From positions 332,238 to 396,237 of the forward strand of contig NZ_MAEJ01000001.1 in the NCBI RefSeq assembly GCF_009933175.1: 64,000 nucleotides of DNA. Direction: 5' to 3'. Below the pieces are notes generated by a model that worked only from the letters and a program-made list of their open reading frames with translations, was not told where the DNA came from and did not search any database. A program made the translations under genes and the position numbers. Position 1 is the first letter of the stretch. The number at the start of each line of letters is the position of its first letter. This document shows, piece by piece, positions 47,516 through 57,601 of the stretch. This DNA comes from Candidatus Enterococcus huntleyi (GTDB lineage: Bacteria; Bacillota; Bacilli; Lactobacillales; Enterococcaceae).

Positions 47516-48964
47516 TTATCTAAGTGCTTCATCAAGCTTACGTAAAGCCCTTTCAATCTGGCGCATATCGACTGCAAAAAGACGCGAGCGAACAAAAATA
47601 ATGGGTTGCTTCATAGGTGTGTCCACATTACGAATCGGAATCGTGCTGATTACTAGATCGGATTGTTCAAGGTCATAGACAAAGCGAAGCTTGAATTTGT
47701 TACTAAAGATAAAGAGAATATATTGTTTGATAGATAGAGTAAATAGGTCATTTAAATCTGACAAAAGATAGAGTTTGATTTCTTTAAAAAAGTAGTCTAG
47801 TGGTAACAGTGCTTGAAAGAGCAAAAAGTTGAAGCCTTTTTGGGGCAAAGTTTCTTTACTGGTGGTCATTGCAAAGCGTGTCCAAAAAAGTTCGAATTCT
47901 TTCAAATGAACTTCGGAGGTCTCGTGAAGTGTCCCGAAGTAGTAATAGGAATAGGCATTAAAGGCTATTGATTCGGCGGCGGTTGCAAAGTTAAGAAAGC
48001 GTGCGATGACCAATTGTTGGAATAATTTACTTTGAGCAAATTGGCGTTTATCTTCTGAGAGTGGCATGTAGGTTGTCTCAAACAGAGTAAGCCAATCTTT
48101 GATGAACGAAAAATTTTGATACACAGCCTGAGGGTTAGGGAGCAAAGGAATCGGCACTTGGAAAATCCCAGAATGATAGATGAATAGCATAAAAAATTGC
48201 CAGTCTTCTTCAGACCAATCAGGTAAAAATAGAGGTTTCCCAGGGATTTTATGGAGACGAATCACCTGCTCTTCTTGGGGAGTGAAGGCTATTTTCCGAT
48301 GTCTATGGACACTTAATTCAAAAATGTAAATCCAAATGGCTAGCTGATTGGTTTGAATACTCTGCTGTGGCTGCTCAATCAGATCAAAAATTTGAGTCGC
48401 TAGTTGTTGATAACGGTTGACTGATTTAATCCAGTCGATATAGGAAATTTGTTGATGAATGCCTAGTAGAAAGAGGAAGAGAAAGACTCTGATTTTTTTG
48501 TGATCCCCTTTGATAAATAGGGCTTTTGTTCCAGAAATATGGAGGCCAAGACCTTCTAAAAAATGGTTAATCGGACGGATTTTTTTTCGCAAATTGGAGT
48601 CACTTACGCCGAGTTCGACGTAGAGCTTTGCAACGGGCACCGTGCCTTCTAAAATCAAGGCGCGAACAATTTGGTAACTGATATCTTTGGTGTACAGATA
48701 GGCATAGAAACGATGAAAATCATTGGTTTCTCGACTGAGACGAATCCCGTTATGTTGATTGATAATCAAGTGGATTTTTTGTGTGTCATGGGCATAAATT
48801 TGATTAAAAATTGATTGGATTTCTTTGCAGCTTTTTAATATTTTACTGACACTTCCTTGGCCTAATCGTTCTTTGAGTTGACTAGCCGTTAGAAAATTGG
48901 CTTCTTGGTCTAGGATATCGACAATGTTTTTCTTCATTATGGTTTCTTTTTCTAAGCCAAACAT
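47516..48964 (-). CDS. Mga-type transcriptional regulator
   Basis: A 482-residue protein of the Mga/AtxA type. N-terminal helix-turn-helix segments include LTASQLKERLGQGSVSKILKSC and a second near residues 85-135 (GTVPVAKLYVELGVSDSNLRKKI). PRD-like helical regions and a C-terminal EIIB-like domain (near VYDLEQSDLVISTIPI) follow. AGGAGG lies 10 nt before the ATG. It is divergent from the first WxL operon, and such regulators commonly control adjacent surface-protein genes, so it probably governs one or both WxL operons. Confidence 0.82.
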   Translation of the reverse strand: MFGLEKETIMKKNIVDILDQEANFLTASQLKERLGQGSVSKILKSCKEIQSIFNQIYAHDTQKIHLIINQHNGIRLSRETNDFHRFYAYLYTKDISYQIVRALILEGTVPVAKLYVELGVSDSNLRKKIRPINHFLEGLGLHISGTKALFIKGDHKKIRVFLFLFLLGIHQQISYIDWIKSVNRYQQLATQIFDLIEQPQQSIQTNQLAIWIYIFELSVHRHRKIAFTPQEEQVIRLHKIPGKPLFLPDWSEEDWQFFMLFIYHSGIFQVPIPLLPNPQAVYQNFSFIKDWLTLFETTYMPLSEDKRQFAQSKLFQQLVIARFLNFATAAESIAFNAYSYYYFGTLHETSEVHLKEFELFWTRFAMTTSKETLPQKGFNFLLFQALLPLDYFFKEIKLYLLSDLNDLFTLSIKQYILFIFSNKFKLRFVYDLEQSDLVISTIPIRNVDTPMKQPIIFVRSRLFAVDMRQIERALRKLDEALR

Positions 48965-49161
48965 AATGATAGATCCTCCTTTATTTCCTAAGCTCCTGTT
49001 TTTTGCTATTTATAGAAGACGGGCGCAATAGACTCTATTGGCTATTTTTAAGATTAGTATAACAGCCTTAATTTTAAAAATAGGAAATTGATAGAAATAT
49101 AATAAATCACTAAAGTTTTTTAATTATCCAAAATTGCTTTTCTGTTCGGTAATATTTAGCG

Positions 49162-49190
49162 TTTGCAAAGACATTTTTCCCGTGTATCTT
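49162..49190 (+). promoter_or_regulatory. Promoter of the first WxL operon
   Basis: TTTGCA at 49162-49167, 17-nt spacer, TATCTT at 49185-49190. It would give a leader of about 120 nt. The last 30 nt of that leader, with AAAGATAAATGGAG, recur before the second operon at about 54855. Confidence 0.5.
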
Positions 49191-49319
49191 ATTCATGTGT
49201 ACGCCCCGAATTGAAAAAATGTTCGAATTATTCTGGGAATCACACGAGAAGTGACTCAACAAATCTCAACTGAGAGTGAGTAGACAGTCTACAATAAAGA
49301 TAAATGGAGCGTGTAAATT

Positions 49320-49973
49320 ATGAAAAAAATCGTATTATTTAGTGTCACGTTGTTAGCTGCAGCAGGATTATTGCCAACCGTTATCGCACAGGCCGAAGAA
49401 ACAGTGCCCGCATCGAAAACAACCACTGGAACAGTTCAGTTGACTGTCGATCCAGATATTGACCATCCTGGTGGTGGCAATGGTGACGGCGAAGATACAG
49501 GTCAAAAGGGTGAATTCACTTTGGATCACGTGGTTTCTTATGATTTCGGGGAACAAACAATTACTGGTGGAGAGATGACACTGAACGCAACGCAAAAGCT
49601 GCCCTACGTTCAAGTAACTGATTTGCGGGAAAAAAATAGTGGCTGGCAATTATTAACAAGCATTACTGAGTTTAAATCAACTGATGAAGACAACCCTAAA
49701 ATTCTTTCTGGTGCAGAACTTAAGCTACCAAAAGGAGCTGTCGAAGCTGTTGATATGACGAATACTTCTAAGCAACCGACAGCTAATGATGTGATTCTAA
49801 ATGGTAAAGATCAAACGTTGTTCAGTGCGGAGGCGAATGCGGGGACGGGTTCATGGATGGATACAATGTTTGGTGAAGCAACGACTCTCCATATACCTGC
49901 AGGAGCAACACCTGGTGCATACAAAGCGGAGATCACTTGGACATTACAGGATGCGCCTAGCGGAACTTTTTAA
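49320..49973 (+). CDS. WxL-domain surface protein, operon 1
   Basis: A 217-residue secreted protein with signal peptide MKKIVLFSVTLLAAAGLLPTV and cleavage near AQA-EE. The WxL domain has the first motif SGWQLL near residue 107 and the terminal YKAEITWTLQDAP. WxL domains bind peptidoglycan non-covalently. It is a close paralogue of the protein at 54883-55527. It probably forms a surface complex with the DUF916 protein and the large WxL protein encoded after it. Confidence 0.9.
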   Translation: MKKIVLFSVTLLAAAGLLPTVIAQAEETVPASKTTTGTVQLTVDPDIDHPGGGNGDGEDTGQKGEFTLDHVVSYDFGEQTITGGEMTLNATQKLPYVQVTDLREKNSGWQLLTSITEFKSTDEDNPKILSGAELKLPKGAVEAVDMTNTSKQPTANDVILNGKDQTLFSAEANAGTGSWMDTMFGEATTLHIPAGATPGAYKAEITWTLQDAPSGTF

Positions 49974-50132
49974 TAGGGAAAGTAGGGTTATTGTCAGAAA
50001 AGTACTAATTCGATAGCGATGAATTATGAATTAGAAAGTAAATGGAAAACGGTGGTAACGAGCCTGTCTGGTTAATTACGCTGACATCAAAATCAAAACT
50101 TAGACTGGATTTATATTTGGAGGTGGACCCTA

Positions 50133-51185
50133 ATGCGTGTGAAAAAATGGGTAATTATTCCTATGTTGCTGGGGATTTTTTGTGTGATTGGCTGGGGAGC
50201 GACGGTTCAAGCAGCAGAGAAAAGCGACGATATGGCGTATACAGTGACAGCTAAACTTCCAGATTCTCAGGTGAATTCTTCTGTTTCCTATTTTGATCTT
50301 CAATTAAGTCCGGGAAGCAAAGAAACCGTCGCTCTTCATATCAAAAATTCTGGAACTGAGAAAAGTACCTATACGATTCGTGTAAATCAGGCGACGACGA
50401 ATAAGAATGGCGTCATTGATTACAGCGGAACACCTGAGAAATTGGATGGTTCATTGAAATATCAGTTAGCTGATATCGTTTCGCCAGCCAAGAAGGAAAT
50501 CACTATAGATGCCGGAAAAGAAATGGATGTACCCTTTGAAATCACGATGCCTGCTGAAAAATTTGAAGGAATCATTTTAGGTGGATTTTATGTGCAGAAG
50601 CAGAACAAGGAGCAAGTAAAGGAGAAGACCGATGAGGCAGTGATGATTAATAATCGCTATGCCTTTGTTGTTGGACTTTCTCTTCAAAATGCTGAAGATA
50701 ACAGGGAACCAGATTTGAGATTAGTCACAGCTAAAGCGGGCTTAAATAATTCTTATACCGCAGTGTTAGCCAATTTTCAAAACCCAATGACTAAAATTTT
50801 GCGGAAATTAGCAATTCAAGCGGCGATTACGAAGAAAGGTCAGCAGGAAGTTTTATACAAAGTCGATAAAAGTGGAATGGCGATGGCACCGAATTCTAAT
50901 TTTGATTTGCCTATCTCGCTGAATAAAGAAACGATTAAGCCGGGAACCTATACACTACACGTTAACGCCTCAGCAGAGGATCAAAAATATAAGTGGACCT
51001 TTACAAAAGACTTCACCATCAAAGCAGACAAAGCAAGAAAATTGAATGAAAAAGCTGTCGAGGTTAAGAAAAATCATACGTGGCTGATTTATGTGATTGT
51101 GGGAATTTTTATTCTACTACTCATTATTATTGTTCTGCTAGTGATGAAGTTGCGGCGGAGTAAAAATACTGATTCTAAGTCATAG
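50133..51185 (+). CDS. DUF916/DUF3324 WxL-interacting membrane protein, operon 1
   Basis: A 350-residue protein: signal peptide, DUF916 beta domain (residues about 30-150; SYFDLQLSPGSKETVALHIKN), DUF3324 domain (about 160-300; NRYAFVVGLSLQN) and a C-terminal membrane helix (LIYVIVGIFILLLIIIVLLVM) with a basic tail. It anchors WxL proteins at the cell surface and binds peptidoglycan. GGAGGTGG lies before the ATG. It is paralogous to the protein at 56517. Confidence 0.92.
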   Translation: MRVKKWVIIPMLLGIFCVIGWGATVQAAEKSDDMAYTVTAKLPDSQVNSSVSYFDLQLSPGSKETVALHIKNSGTEKSTYTIRVNQATTNKNGVIDYSGTPEKLDGSLKYQLADIVSPAKKEITIDAGKEMDVPFEITMPAEKFEGIILGGFYVQKQNKEQVKEKTDEAVMINNRYAFVVGLSLQNAEDNREPDLRLVTAKAGLNNSYTAVLANFQNPMTKILRKLAIQAAITKKGQQEVLYKVDKSGMAMAPNSNFDLPISLNKETIKPGTYTLHVNASAEDQKYKWTFTKDFTIKADKARKLNEKAVEVKKNHTWLIYVIVGIFILLLIIIVLLVMKLRRSKNTDSKS

Positions 51186-51222
51186 TGGGTAAAAATAATT
51201 TGTATTTTGAGGGGGTGATTCG

Positions 51223-53403
51223 ATGAAACGCTTAGCGAAAGGACTAGCTATTCTGTGCTTGGTGACGAGTCAGCTTAGTCCAACCGTGTGGGTCTCAGCA
51301 GCTGGTTGGCAGACGAATCCGTCAGCGAATTCGTCGGCTGAAAAAGTAAATGTACCTCTGCTATGTCAAAGGAATGTCGACGCGACGATGCCCAGTTCTG
51401 AGGTACCAACTGATGAAGGATTTAGCGATTCGAAAACGAGTTTGATATTTGAAGATAGTGCGGAGTTGACGCTGTCGGTGACAAAAACTGGAAGTCGTAT
51501 TTCGACCTCTGTCGGGGATAAGGTGCATGTCGATGTAACACTGAAAAAGTTGGTCACTGGGGAATTATCCCAGCATAAGAGCAGTATGATGATCGTGCCT
51601 TATCCGAAAGAGGAGCAAGGATTTACGATTACTCAGCCTGGCGTCATTAATTTTAAGAGCGAATATGGGGAACAACGGGCGTTAACACCATTATCTGGCG
51701 ATGATTTACAAACAATCTTAATGTTTTACGCAGCAAATAGCGGGCTGGATTTTATGACGATCACTGGGTTAGCGACACAGACACCTGAAGTGGGTGGAAG
51801 TGTCGGGCAATCGATCTTTGACAATCTCGTTATGGCAGGCGATCAGATTACCGTCAGCTACGAGAGCGAGATCACGGAAGCGGCCATTGGCAAGGATTCA
51901 TTCACGCTGTCGAGTGGTTTTTATGACAGTGCTGGAACGGGGAGTTTTACCGGTGATTTGCAGATTAATCTGCCGGGAAATAAGATCACTGATTGGCAGT
52001 TACAGTTAGCGGATGACGAATTGGCGATGACCGTCGATCCGCAAGATAATCAAACCTTGATTCATGCGGAGAGTGGTAACTGGGCTAATTATCTGGGGAA
52101 TAAAGAGGCGACCTTGGCCTATCAAGTCGATGGTGGGGAGCGGCAGAATGTTCCAACTACAGATTTAAATCAGACAGATAAAACATTTCTGACAACCTTT
52201 GATTTGTCGACATCAGATCAATCAGTGACTGAAGAGAGCGAGCACATAGTCGCCTTCTATCTGACAATTGATGGGGTGACGCAAGAGGATAGTCTACTCG
52301 TTCATGAGCAAGTGAAAACGAATAGTTCGCCTAGGCTGACTTTAAATCTGACACAGCTGAATTTAGAAATGAACGATACGGGAACCTACGACCTGACTCT
52401 AAAAGGTAGCTGGCAAGATGCGGATAGTCAGCTAGTGACCCTCTCAGGAAATTATGCCGACAACACAGCAATTGCTTTGACTGACAATACGTTTACGAAC
52501 ACGAAGCCAGGTGCTGAGACTAACTTTTCGATTAACTTTACAACAGCTGCAGGTGAATTAAAATTAGGGGACAACCAGTTAACTTTTTGGCTGACGGATA
52601 GTGAAGAGGGTACGTCAACGGTAGTAGAAGTCACCGTTACCCTCAGTGAAAAGCCAAACGATGCACCTTCATTAAAAGTTGATACCACCGATATCGATTT
52701 AATTCGTAAAGAAACGGGAGAGTATGCCTTTACGATAAATGGGGTCTGGTCGGATAAGGATAGCAGCTCCATCGCATTGAGAGGCGAATATGTAGATAAG
52801 ACCAGCTTTACAAGTGAAAGCTATCTGAATAATAATAAAGGCCAATACACACCTTTTACTCTAGACGTGACAGTCCCCGTCGAGAAACTAAACACAACCG
52901 GCAGTAATCAATTGAATTTAGTAGCAATCGACAAGGAAGGCGCGACCTCTCAAGTGATCTCGCTGCATTTTAAGCAAGTAGTGGGAACTATTCAGTTTGA
53001 TCAGGTAGCGGAACATTCTACTTTTCAGGCAGTCAAGCTGGCAAATGACGAGGTAGTAAGTCACCATAATGACGATTGGTTAGTGACTGTCAGCGATACA
53101 ACCAACGAAACCAGCGGACCTCCTCTTTGGCGATTAGAAGCGACCCAAGAAACGCCACTAGAAAATAGCAACACGCACCACAGACTGTCTTCAACAATTG
53201 AGTACAAAAATTCTATGGGGCAAGTGACACCATTAGTTGTCGGGCAGCCAGTAGCCATCGACATGAAGCGAGGAAAGATAGATGGAACCAAATATAATTT
53301 GGATTGGTCAGACACCGTCGGCTTTCAATTACCTGTCGGACCCAGTGAACCTGTCGGGGAGTATACAACCACGATTGAATGGACGATTGTTCAAGCACCC
53401 TGA
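51223..53403 (+). CDS. Large WxL surface protein with repeats, operon 1
   Basis: A 726-residue secreted protein with signal peptide (ILCLVTSQLSPTVWVSA). A unique N-terminal region (to about residue 205) is followed by a domain with TDWQLQLADDELAM. Two Ig-like repeats of about 105 residues follow (motif TGTYDLTLKGSWQDADS and TGEYAFTINGVWSDKDS). The C-terminal WxL domain has LWRLEATQ and TTIEWTIVQAP. Repeats form a stalk and the WxL domain holds the wall. The paralogue at 57602 lacks most of the N-terminal region but has three repeats. Confidence 0.88.
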   Translation: MKRLAKGLAILCLVTSQLSPTVWVSAAGWQTNPSANSSAEKVNVPLLCQRNVDATMPSSEVPTDEGFSDSKTSLIFEDSAELTLSVTKTGSRISTSVGDKVHVDVTLKKLVTGELSQHKSSMMIVPYPKEEQGFTITQPGVINFKSEYGEQRALTPLSGDDLQTILMFYAANSGLDFMTITGLATQTPEVGGSVGQSIFDNLVMAGDQITVSYESEITEAAIGKDSFTLSSGFYDSAGTGSFTGDLQINLPGNKITDWQLQLADDELAMTVDPQDNQTLIHAESGNWANYLGNKEATLAYQVDGGERQNVPTTDLNQTDKTFLTTFDLSTSDQSVTEESEHIVAFYLTIDGVTQEDSLLVHEQVKTNSSPRLTLNLTQLNLEMNDTGTYDLTLKGSWQDADSQLVTLSGNYADNTAIALTDNTFTNTKPGAETNFSINFTTAAGELKLGDNQLTFWLTDSEEGTSTVVEVTVTLSEKPNDAPSLKVDTTDIDLIRKETGEYAFTINGVWSDKDSSSIALRGEYVDKTSFTSESYLNNNKGQYTPFTLDVTVPVEKLNTTGSNQLNLVAIDKEGATSQVISLHFKQVVGTIQFDQVAEHSTFQAVKLANDEVVSHHNDDWLVTVSDTTNETSGPPLWRLEATQETPLENSNTHHRLSSTIEYKNSMGQVTPLVVGQPVAIDMKRGKIDGTKYNLDWSDTVGFQLPVGPSEPVGEYTTTIEWTIVQAP

Positions 53404-53466
53404 GGGTTGGCGATGATGTGGAAGTGGATAAAATCGTGAGGGAACGGATTTTAGTAAATAAACGTA

Positions 53467-53516
53467 AAAAACTTGAGACGCTGTTAAGTATCATTCAGCG
53501 TTTCAAGTTTTTTTTG
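53467..53516 (+). terminator. Terminator of WxL operon 1
   Basis: AAACTTGAGACGCTG pairs with CAGCGTTTCAAGTTT, then T-rich. An equivalent hairpin ends operon 2 at 59662. Confidence 0.9.
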
Positions 53517-53586
53517 TTTAGTAATTTCCATTGTCTATAAACAGAAAATCCTAATCAGCAAAAGGGTTCTCTAAGAAGGCAATTTC

Positions 53587-54129
53587 TTAATTAATCGTAT
53601 CAACTTTGACATTGACTCCGATAGGTAACACACAGCGAGGCACTGCGTGTCCAAAATTAATATTACAAACGATCGGCAGCTGCTCATCGTCAACTGTCTC
53701 AACTAAGATTTGATTATATTCTTCATAAAAAGTTTCGTCTTGGGGCTCACCGAAGAGAATCCCATTGATAACGTTGAAGATGCCCCGGTTCTTTAATTCT
53801 AGCAACATATCTCTAAAAACTTCTGGTGTGACTTTCATTTCAGAAGTCTCAAGAAAGAGAACCGTTCCGCGCCATTCTTCTATAGTAGGGAAAATCTTAT
53901 ATTTCTCAATAATCATCGGTTCATCAGGATATGTAGAGGATGTGAGCATATCATGAAGGCTATCAATGCAACCACCTAGTAGTTTACCTTCGAAGATTGG
54001 CTGTCCCTGTAACAATTGGAATCCCTTTTTATCGCTATGACAAATTCGTTTAAGACCGATTGCCTCAGCAGAGAAATCAGTTCGTTCTTCATACCAAACA
54101 TCACTTGGAGTAATCCGTGTAGATAGTAG
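53587..54129 (-). pseudogene. Truncated S66 LD-carboxypeptidase (MccF-like), copy 1
   Basis: The frame encodes only the C-terminal half of an S66 peptidase: GKLLGGCIDSLHDMLTSSTY, the TVLFLETSE stretch with a catalytic Glu and the His-containing NINFGHAVPRCVLPIG. Reading back in frame continues through TPSDVWYEERTDFSAEAIG to about 54129 and then stops. The N-terminal half with the Ser nucleophile is missing, and no proper start exists beyond an internal TTG. Confidence 0.8.
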
Positions 54130-54135
54130 AAAAAT

Positions 54136-54864
54136 TTTTTTTAATCATCACAAAGCTCAGTTGTAAATGTTCAATAAAAGAGTGTTAAAAAAAAGCATTT
54201 CGAAAAACCTTGATTTATTTCTATTTATCGGAGGTTTTTTGTCATTTTCCGTAAGAGTTTATCAATCTTTTTGTCACATTACAATAAATAGAGTATTCAA
54301 GTTGACATGATAAACAATTTCGTACATCATGATGTGTACTTTAGAATGAGTATTCTTTATATTACGCCTAAATGTTGGGTATTTTTTTTTGCTTACCTAT
54401 AAATATCAGATGAATAAATTTTAGACCTAGATAAGAATTCTTTTTAAAGTATCCATCACAGTCTATTTTTACTTTTGCCAGAGCGGCTTATCTTTACTAG
54501 TCTCCAAACATAAAATATTCACAAAATATAACAATGATCGTCCTCAAAAAAGAATGGCGGTACCCTTTTTGTGCGTTTATGTGATATTGAAGACTTTTAA
54601 TGATAAAAAAAGCGAGCGTATCCTCTTGACGGTGTACCTAGTAAAGCGGGAGGATGTGTATGATTAGCTAATGCCATCGATGGTCAATGGATCAGACTAT
54701 GGGGGAATCATCTGATTTGTCTATAGAGCAGGTAGGAGGAGAGAGCCAATCGATTCGTCTAGATTATAGTGCTTTGCTTGATTGCTGATTTATAAGGGAA
54801 TCAAACGGAAAAATATTCAGGAAATGTCATATGAGCGTTTGTAGATATTCTACAACAAAGATAA
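54136..54864 (+). other. Gene-poor spacer between the two WxL operons
   Basis: No supported gene. It contains the hairpin at 54203 and AT-rich sequence. The last 30 nt are the leader shared with operon 1. I could not pick a convincing promoter for operon 2. Confidence 0.5.
54203..54246 (+). terminator. Hairpin with T run
   Basis: AAAAACCTTGAT pairs imperfectly with ATCGGAGGTTTTT, then TTGTC. It isolates operon 2 from upstream transcription. Confidence 0.6.
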
Positions 54865-54882
54865 ATGGAGAGTGTAAAAATT

Positions 54883-55527
54883 ATGAAAAAAGTTAAATTA
54901 TTAAGTGTCGCTTTGTTAGCTACTGTAGGATTAATGTCAGCTGCTATTGCACAGGCAGAAGTAACAGATACAACGACAGGTACGGTTCATCTAATTGTCG
55001 ATCCAGATACGGATCACCCAGGTGCCGGCGATGGTGATGGCGGAGATACAGGACAAAAAGGGGAATTCACGCTAGATCATACGGTTTCTTATGATTTCGG
55101 GGAACAATCAATTACTGGCGCAGAAATGACACTAAATGCGACGCAAACACGCCCTTACGTTCAAGTAACCGATTTGCGCGAAAAAAATAGTGGCTGGCAA
55201 TTATTAACAAAAATTACTGAGTTTAAATCAACCGATGAAGCGAATCCTGGAAAAATTCTTGCTGGTGCAGTAGTAACGTTGCCAAAGGGGACTGCTGAAG
55301 CCGTTGACGGTACGAATATTTCAAAAGCACCGACGCCTCAAGAAGTTACTCTAAATGCTGCCGATACTACGTTATTTAGTGCAGAAGCAAATGCCGGCAC
55401 TGGCTCATGGATGGATAAAATGTATGACGCGCCAACTACCTTGTATATACCTGCAGGAGCAACACCTGGTGCCTACACAGCAACACTTACTTGGACATTA
55501 CAAGATGCGCCTGGCGGAGAAGGCTAG
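54883..55527 (+). CDS. WxL-domain surface protein, operon 2
   Basis: A 214-residue paralogue of the operon 1 protein, sharing long identical stretches such as YVQVTDLREKNSGWQLLT and AEANAGTGSWMD. It has a signal peptide, an acidic GDGDGGDTGQKG linker and terminal LTWTLQDAP. The start is ATG 54883, matching copy 1, with GGAG 12 nt upstream; the ATG at 54865 overlaps that site. Confidence 0.9.
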   Translation: MKKVKLLSVALLATVGLMSAAIAQAEVTDTTTGTVHLIVDPDTDHPGAGDGDGGDTGQKGEFTLDHTVSYDFGEQSITGAEMTLNATQTRPYVQVTDLREKNSGWQLLTKITEFKSTDEANPGKILAGAVVTLPKGTAEAVDGTNISKAPTPQEVTLNAADTTLFSAEANAGTGSWMDKMYDAPTTLYIPAGATPGAYTATLTWTLQDAPGGEG

Positions 55528-55626
55528 TAGAGAAAGTAACTCTTTTGTTAAAGATCGTTCTATATGAATTAATTAAGTAGCAATAAAGTAAAAATAACGC
55601 AGAACTATTCGCAATCAGTTAAATGT

Positions 55627-55654
55627 AGCTTCGACTATCTGTTTAGTCGAAGCT
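55627..55654 (+). repeat. Intra-operon hairpin
   Basis: Perfect 11-bp stem AGCTTCGACTA/TAGTCGAAGCT with a 6-nt loop, followed by TTGAATTG. It could attenuate or stabilise the mRNA between the first and second genes of operon 2. It has no counterpart in operon 1. Confidence 0.6.
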
Positions 55655-55702
55655 TTGAATTGAAAATGAAAAGGGAACATATAGGGATGGGAGAATGGTG
55701 GT

Positions 55703-56425
55703 ATGAAAAGTAAAAATTTATTTGTCTTAGCTGCCTTGCTGTTAGTCGGTCTATCATTAGGAAGTTACTCGACAGATACTTTCGCAAATGATTCCTCTAC
55801 GTCTGAAGCTAAGGATACGACAGCCAAAGTCGTTTTTACACCGAATACCGCACCCACTCACCCGTTGAATCCCAATGACCCTAATCAGCCACTTGCCTCG
55901 CTGTACCTAACAGATCCAGCTAATTCTGGGACCGGAAATCCAGGACCTTTATCACTGGATTATGTACCTGCACTCACCTTTGGACCCCCTCATGCTAACG
56001 GCGCTGAAACGACAGTTGCCTCAACCAACAAAGACCCTTACCTGCAAGTCAGTGATACGCGAATTCATGCAGAAGGTTGGCAGCTGACAGTTGCTATGAC
56101 TAAACCCTTCACCGCTAGAAATAAAGTTACACTTAAAGGAATTTCGATGAACTGGCAAGATGGAATGCTGAAGACGGCAGTTGGTAATACGAACGTGGCA
56201 CCAAACGCAACGGATATTACACTGGATGAGGACAGTGCATCAGCAGTAATCTTAACTGCGCCATCTTCGACGGGCCAAGGGACTTGGTTAGATGTCTTTA
56301 TTGGCGGGTCAGCCAAGGGTAAGACAAGTAATAACAAAATCATTTTGACGGTCCCTGGTGGCCAAGTGATTTCTAAAGCGTACCACTCTGAGCTTACTTG
56401 GACCTTAGCAGGCGCACCGGGATAA
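55703..56425 (+). CDS. Additional WxL-domain protein, only in operon 2
   Basis: A 240-residue secreted protein with signal peptide ending near FAND, a Pro/Asn-rich stretch (APTHPLNPNDPNQPL), then a WxL domain with EGWQLTVAM and terminal YHSELTWTLAGAPG. It is only distantly similar to the other small WxL proteins. There is no equivalent between 49973 and 50133 in operon 1. It was either gained by operon 2 or lost from operon 1. Confidence 0.88.
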   Translation: MKSKNLFVLAALLLVGLSLGSYSTDTFANDSSTSEAKDTTAKVVFTPNTAPTHPLNPNDPNQPLASLYLTDPANSGTGNPGPLSLDYVPALTFGPPHANGAETTVASTNKDPYLQVSDTRIHAEGWQLTVAMTKPFTARNKVTLKGISMNWQDGMLKTAVGNTNVAPNATDITLDEDSASAVILTAPSSTGQGTWLDVFIGGSAKGKTSNNKIILTVPGGQVISKAYHSELTWTLAGAPG

Positions 56426-56516
56426 TTGTTCAATGAACAAGACATAGTTTTGATATAAACGTACATGTAAATTTAAAAGTAAATAAGCCTGGACTTATAT
56501 TTGGAGGAAGATTCTA

Positions 56517-57548
56517 ATGCGTGTGAAAAAAAGTGTAATTATTGCTGTTTTACTCGGATTTTTTAGTATGATTGGCTGGGGAACAACGGTTCAAGCAGTA
56601 GAGAAAAGTGAAGACATGTCCTATACAGTGACAGCTAACATTCCTGATTCTCAGATAAATTCAGCGGTTTCTTATTTTGACCTTCAAATAAGTCCAGGCA
56701 GTAAAGAGACTGTCTTTCTGCACCTCAAGAATTCTGGGACTGAGAAAAGTACCTTCACAATCCTTTTGAATCAGGCGATGACGAATAAGAATGGGGTCAT
56801 CGATTATAGTAAAACGCAGACGAAGCTGGATGATTCATTGAAGTATAAGTTAGCGGATATCGTTTCACCGGTTAAGAAGGAAGTCACTATAGACGCCGGA
56901 AAAGAACTAGATGTTCCGTTTGAAATCAAGATGCCTGTTGAAAAATTCGAGGGGATCATCTTAGGCGGATTTTATGTTCAAAAGCAGAGCAAAGAGGAAG
57001 AGCCCACCGATGAAGAGGTGATAATCAAAAATCAGTATGCTTTTGTTGTCGGACTCTCTCTTCAAAATACCGAAGCTGAGGTGGTGCCTGACCTTAAGTT
57101 AGTCACTGCAAAAGCCGGGTTGGATAATTCTTATACCGCGGTGTTAGCTAATTTTCAAAATCCAACGGCGAGCATTCTGCGTAAATTAGCAATCGATGCA
57201 ACAATCACGCAGAAAGGTCAGGAGAAGACCTTATACAAAGTCGATAAAAGTGGCCTGGCGATGGCACCGAATTCTAATTTTGATTTGCCAATCTCACTAA
57301 ACAAAGAAGCGATTAAACCGGGGACTTATACGCTACACGTTAAAGCTTCGGCAGAGGACCAAAAATATAATTGGACCTTTACAAAAGACTTCACAATCAA
57401 ATCAGATAAAGCAAGAAAATTAAATACGGATGCTGTAGAGGTTAAGAAAGATAATAAGTGGTTGATTTATGTAGCTGCAGGGATTTTTATTCTACTACTT
57501 ATCATTATTGTTGTTTTACTGATGAAAATACGGCGGGGTAAAAAATGA
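56517..57548 (+). CDS. DUF916/DUF3324 WxL-interacting membrane protein, operon 2
   Basis: A 343-residue paralogue of the operon 1 anchor, with signal peptide, DUF916, DUF3324 and C-terminal membrane helix, and many shared stretches (FEGIILGGFYVQKQ, MAPNSNFDLPISLNKE). A seven-residue deletion lies in the linker near residue 165. GGAGGAAG precedes the ATG. Confidence 0.92.
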   Translation: MRVKKSVIIAVLLGFFSMIGWGTTVQAVEKSEDMSYTVTANIPDSQINSAVSYFDLQISPGSKETVFLHLKNSGTEKSTFTILLNQAMTNKNGVIDYSKTQTKLDDSLKYKLADIVSPVKKEVTIDAGKELDVPFEIKMPVEKFEGIILGGFYVQKQSKEEEPTDEEVIIKNQYAFVVGLSLQNTEAEVVPDLKLVTAKAGLDNSYTAVLANFQNPTASILRKLAIDATITQKGQEKTLYKVDKSGLAMAPNSNFDLPISLNKEAIKPGTYTLHVKASAEDQKYNWTFTKDFTIKSDKARKLNTDAVEVKKDNKWLIYVAAGIFILLLIIIVVLLMKIRRGKK

Positions 57549-57601
57549 TTGTTTTAAGCCGTAGAGGATAAAAAGAAACTGTAGTATGAGGGGATGATTC
57601 A

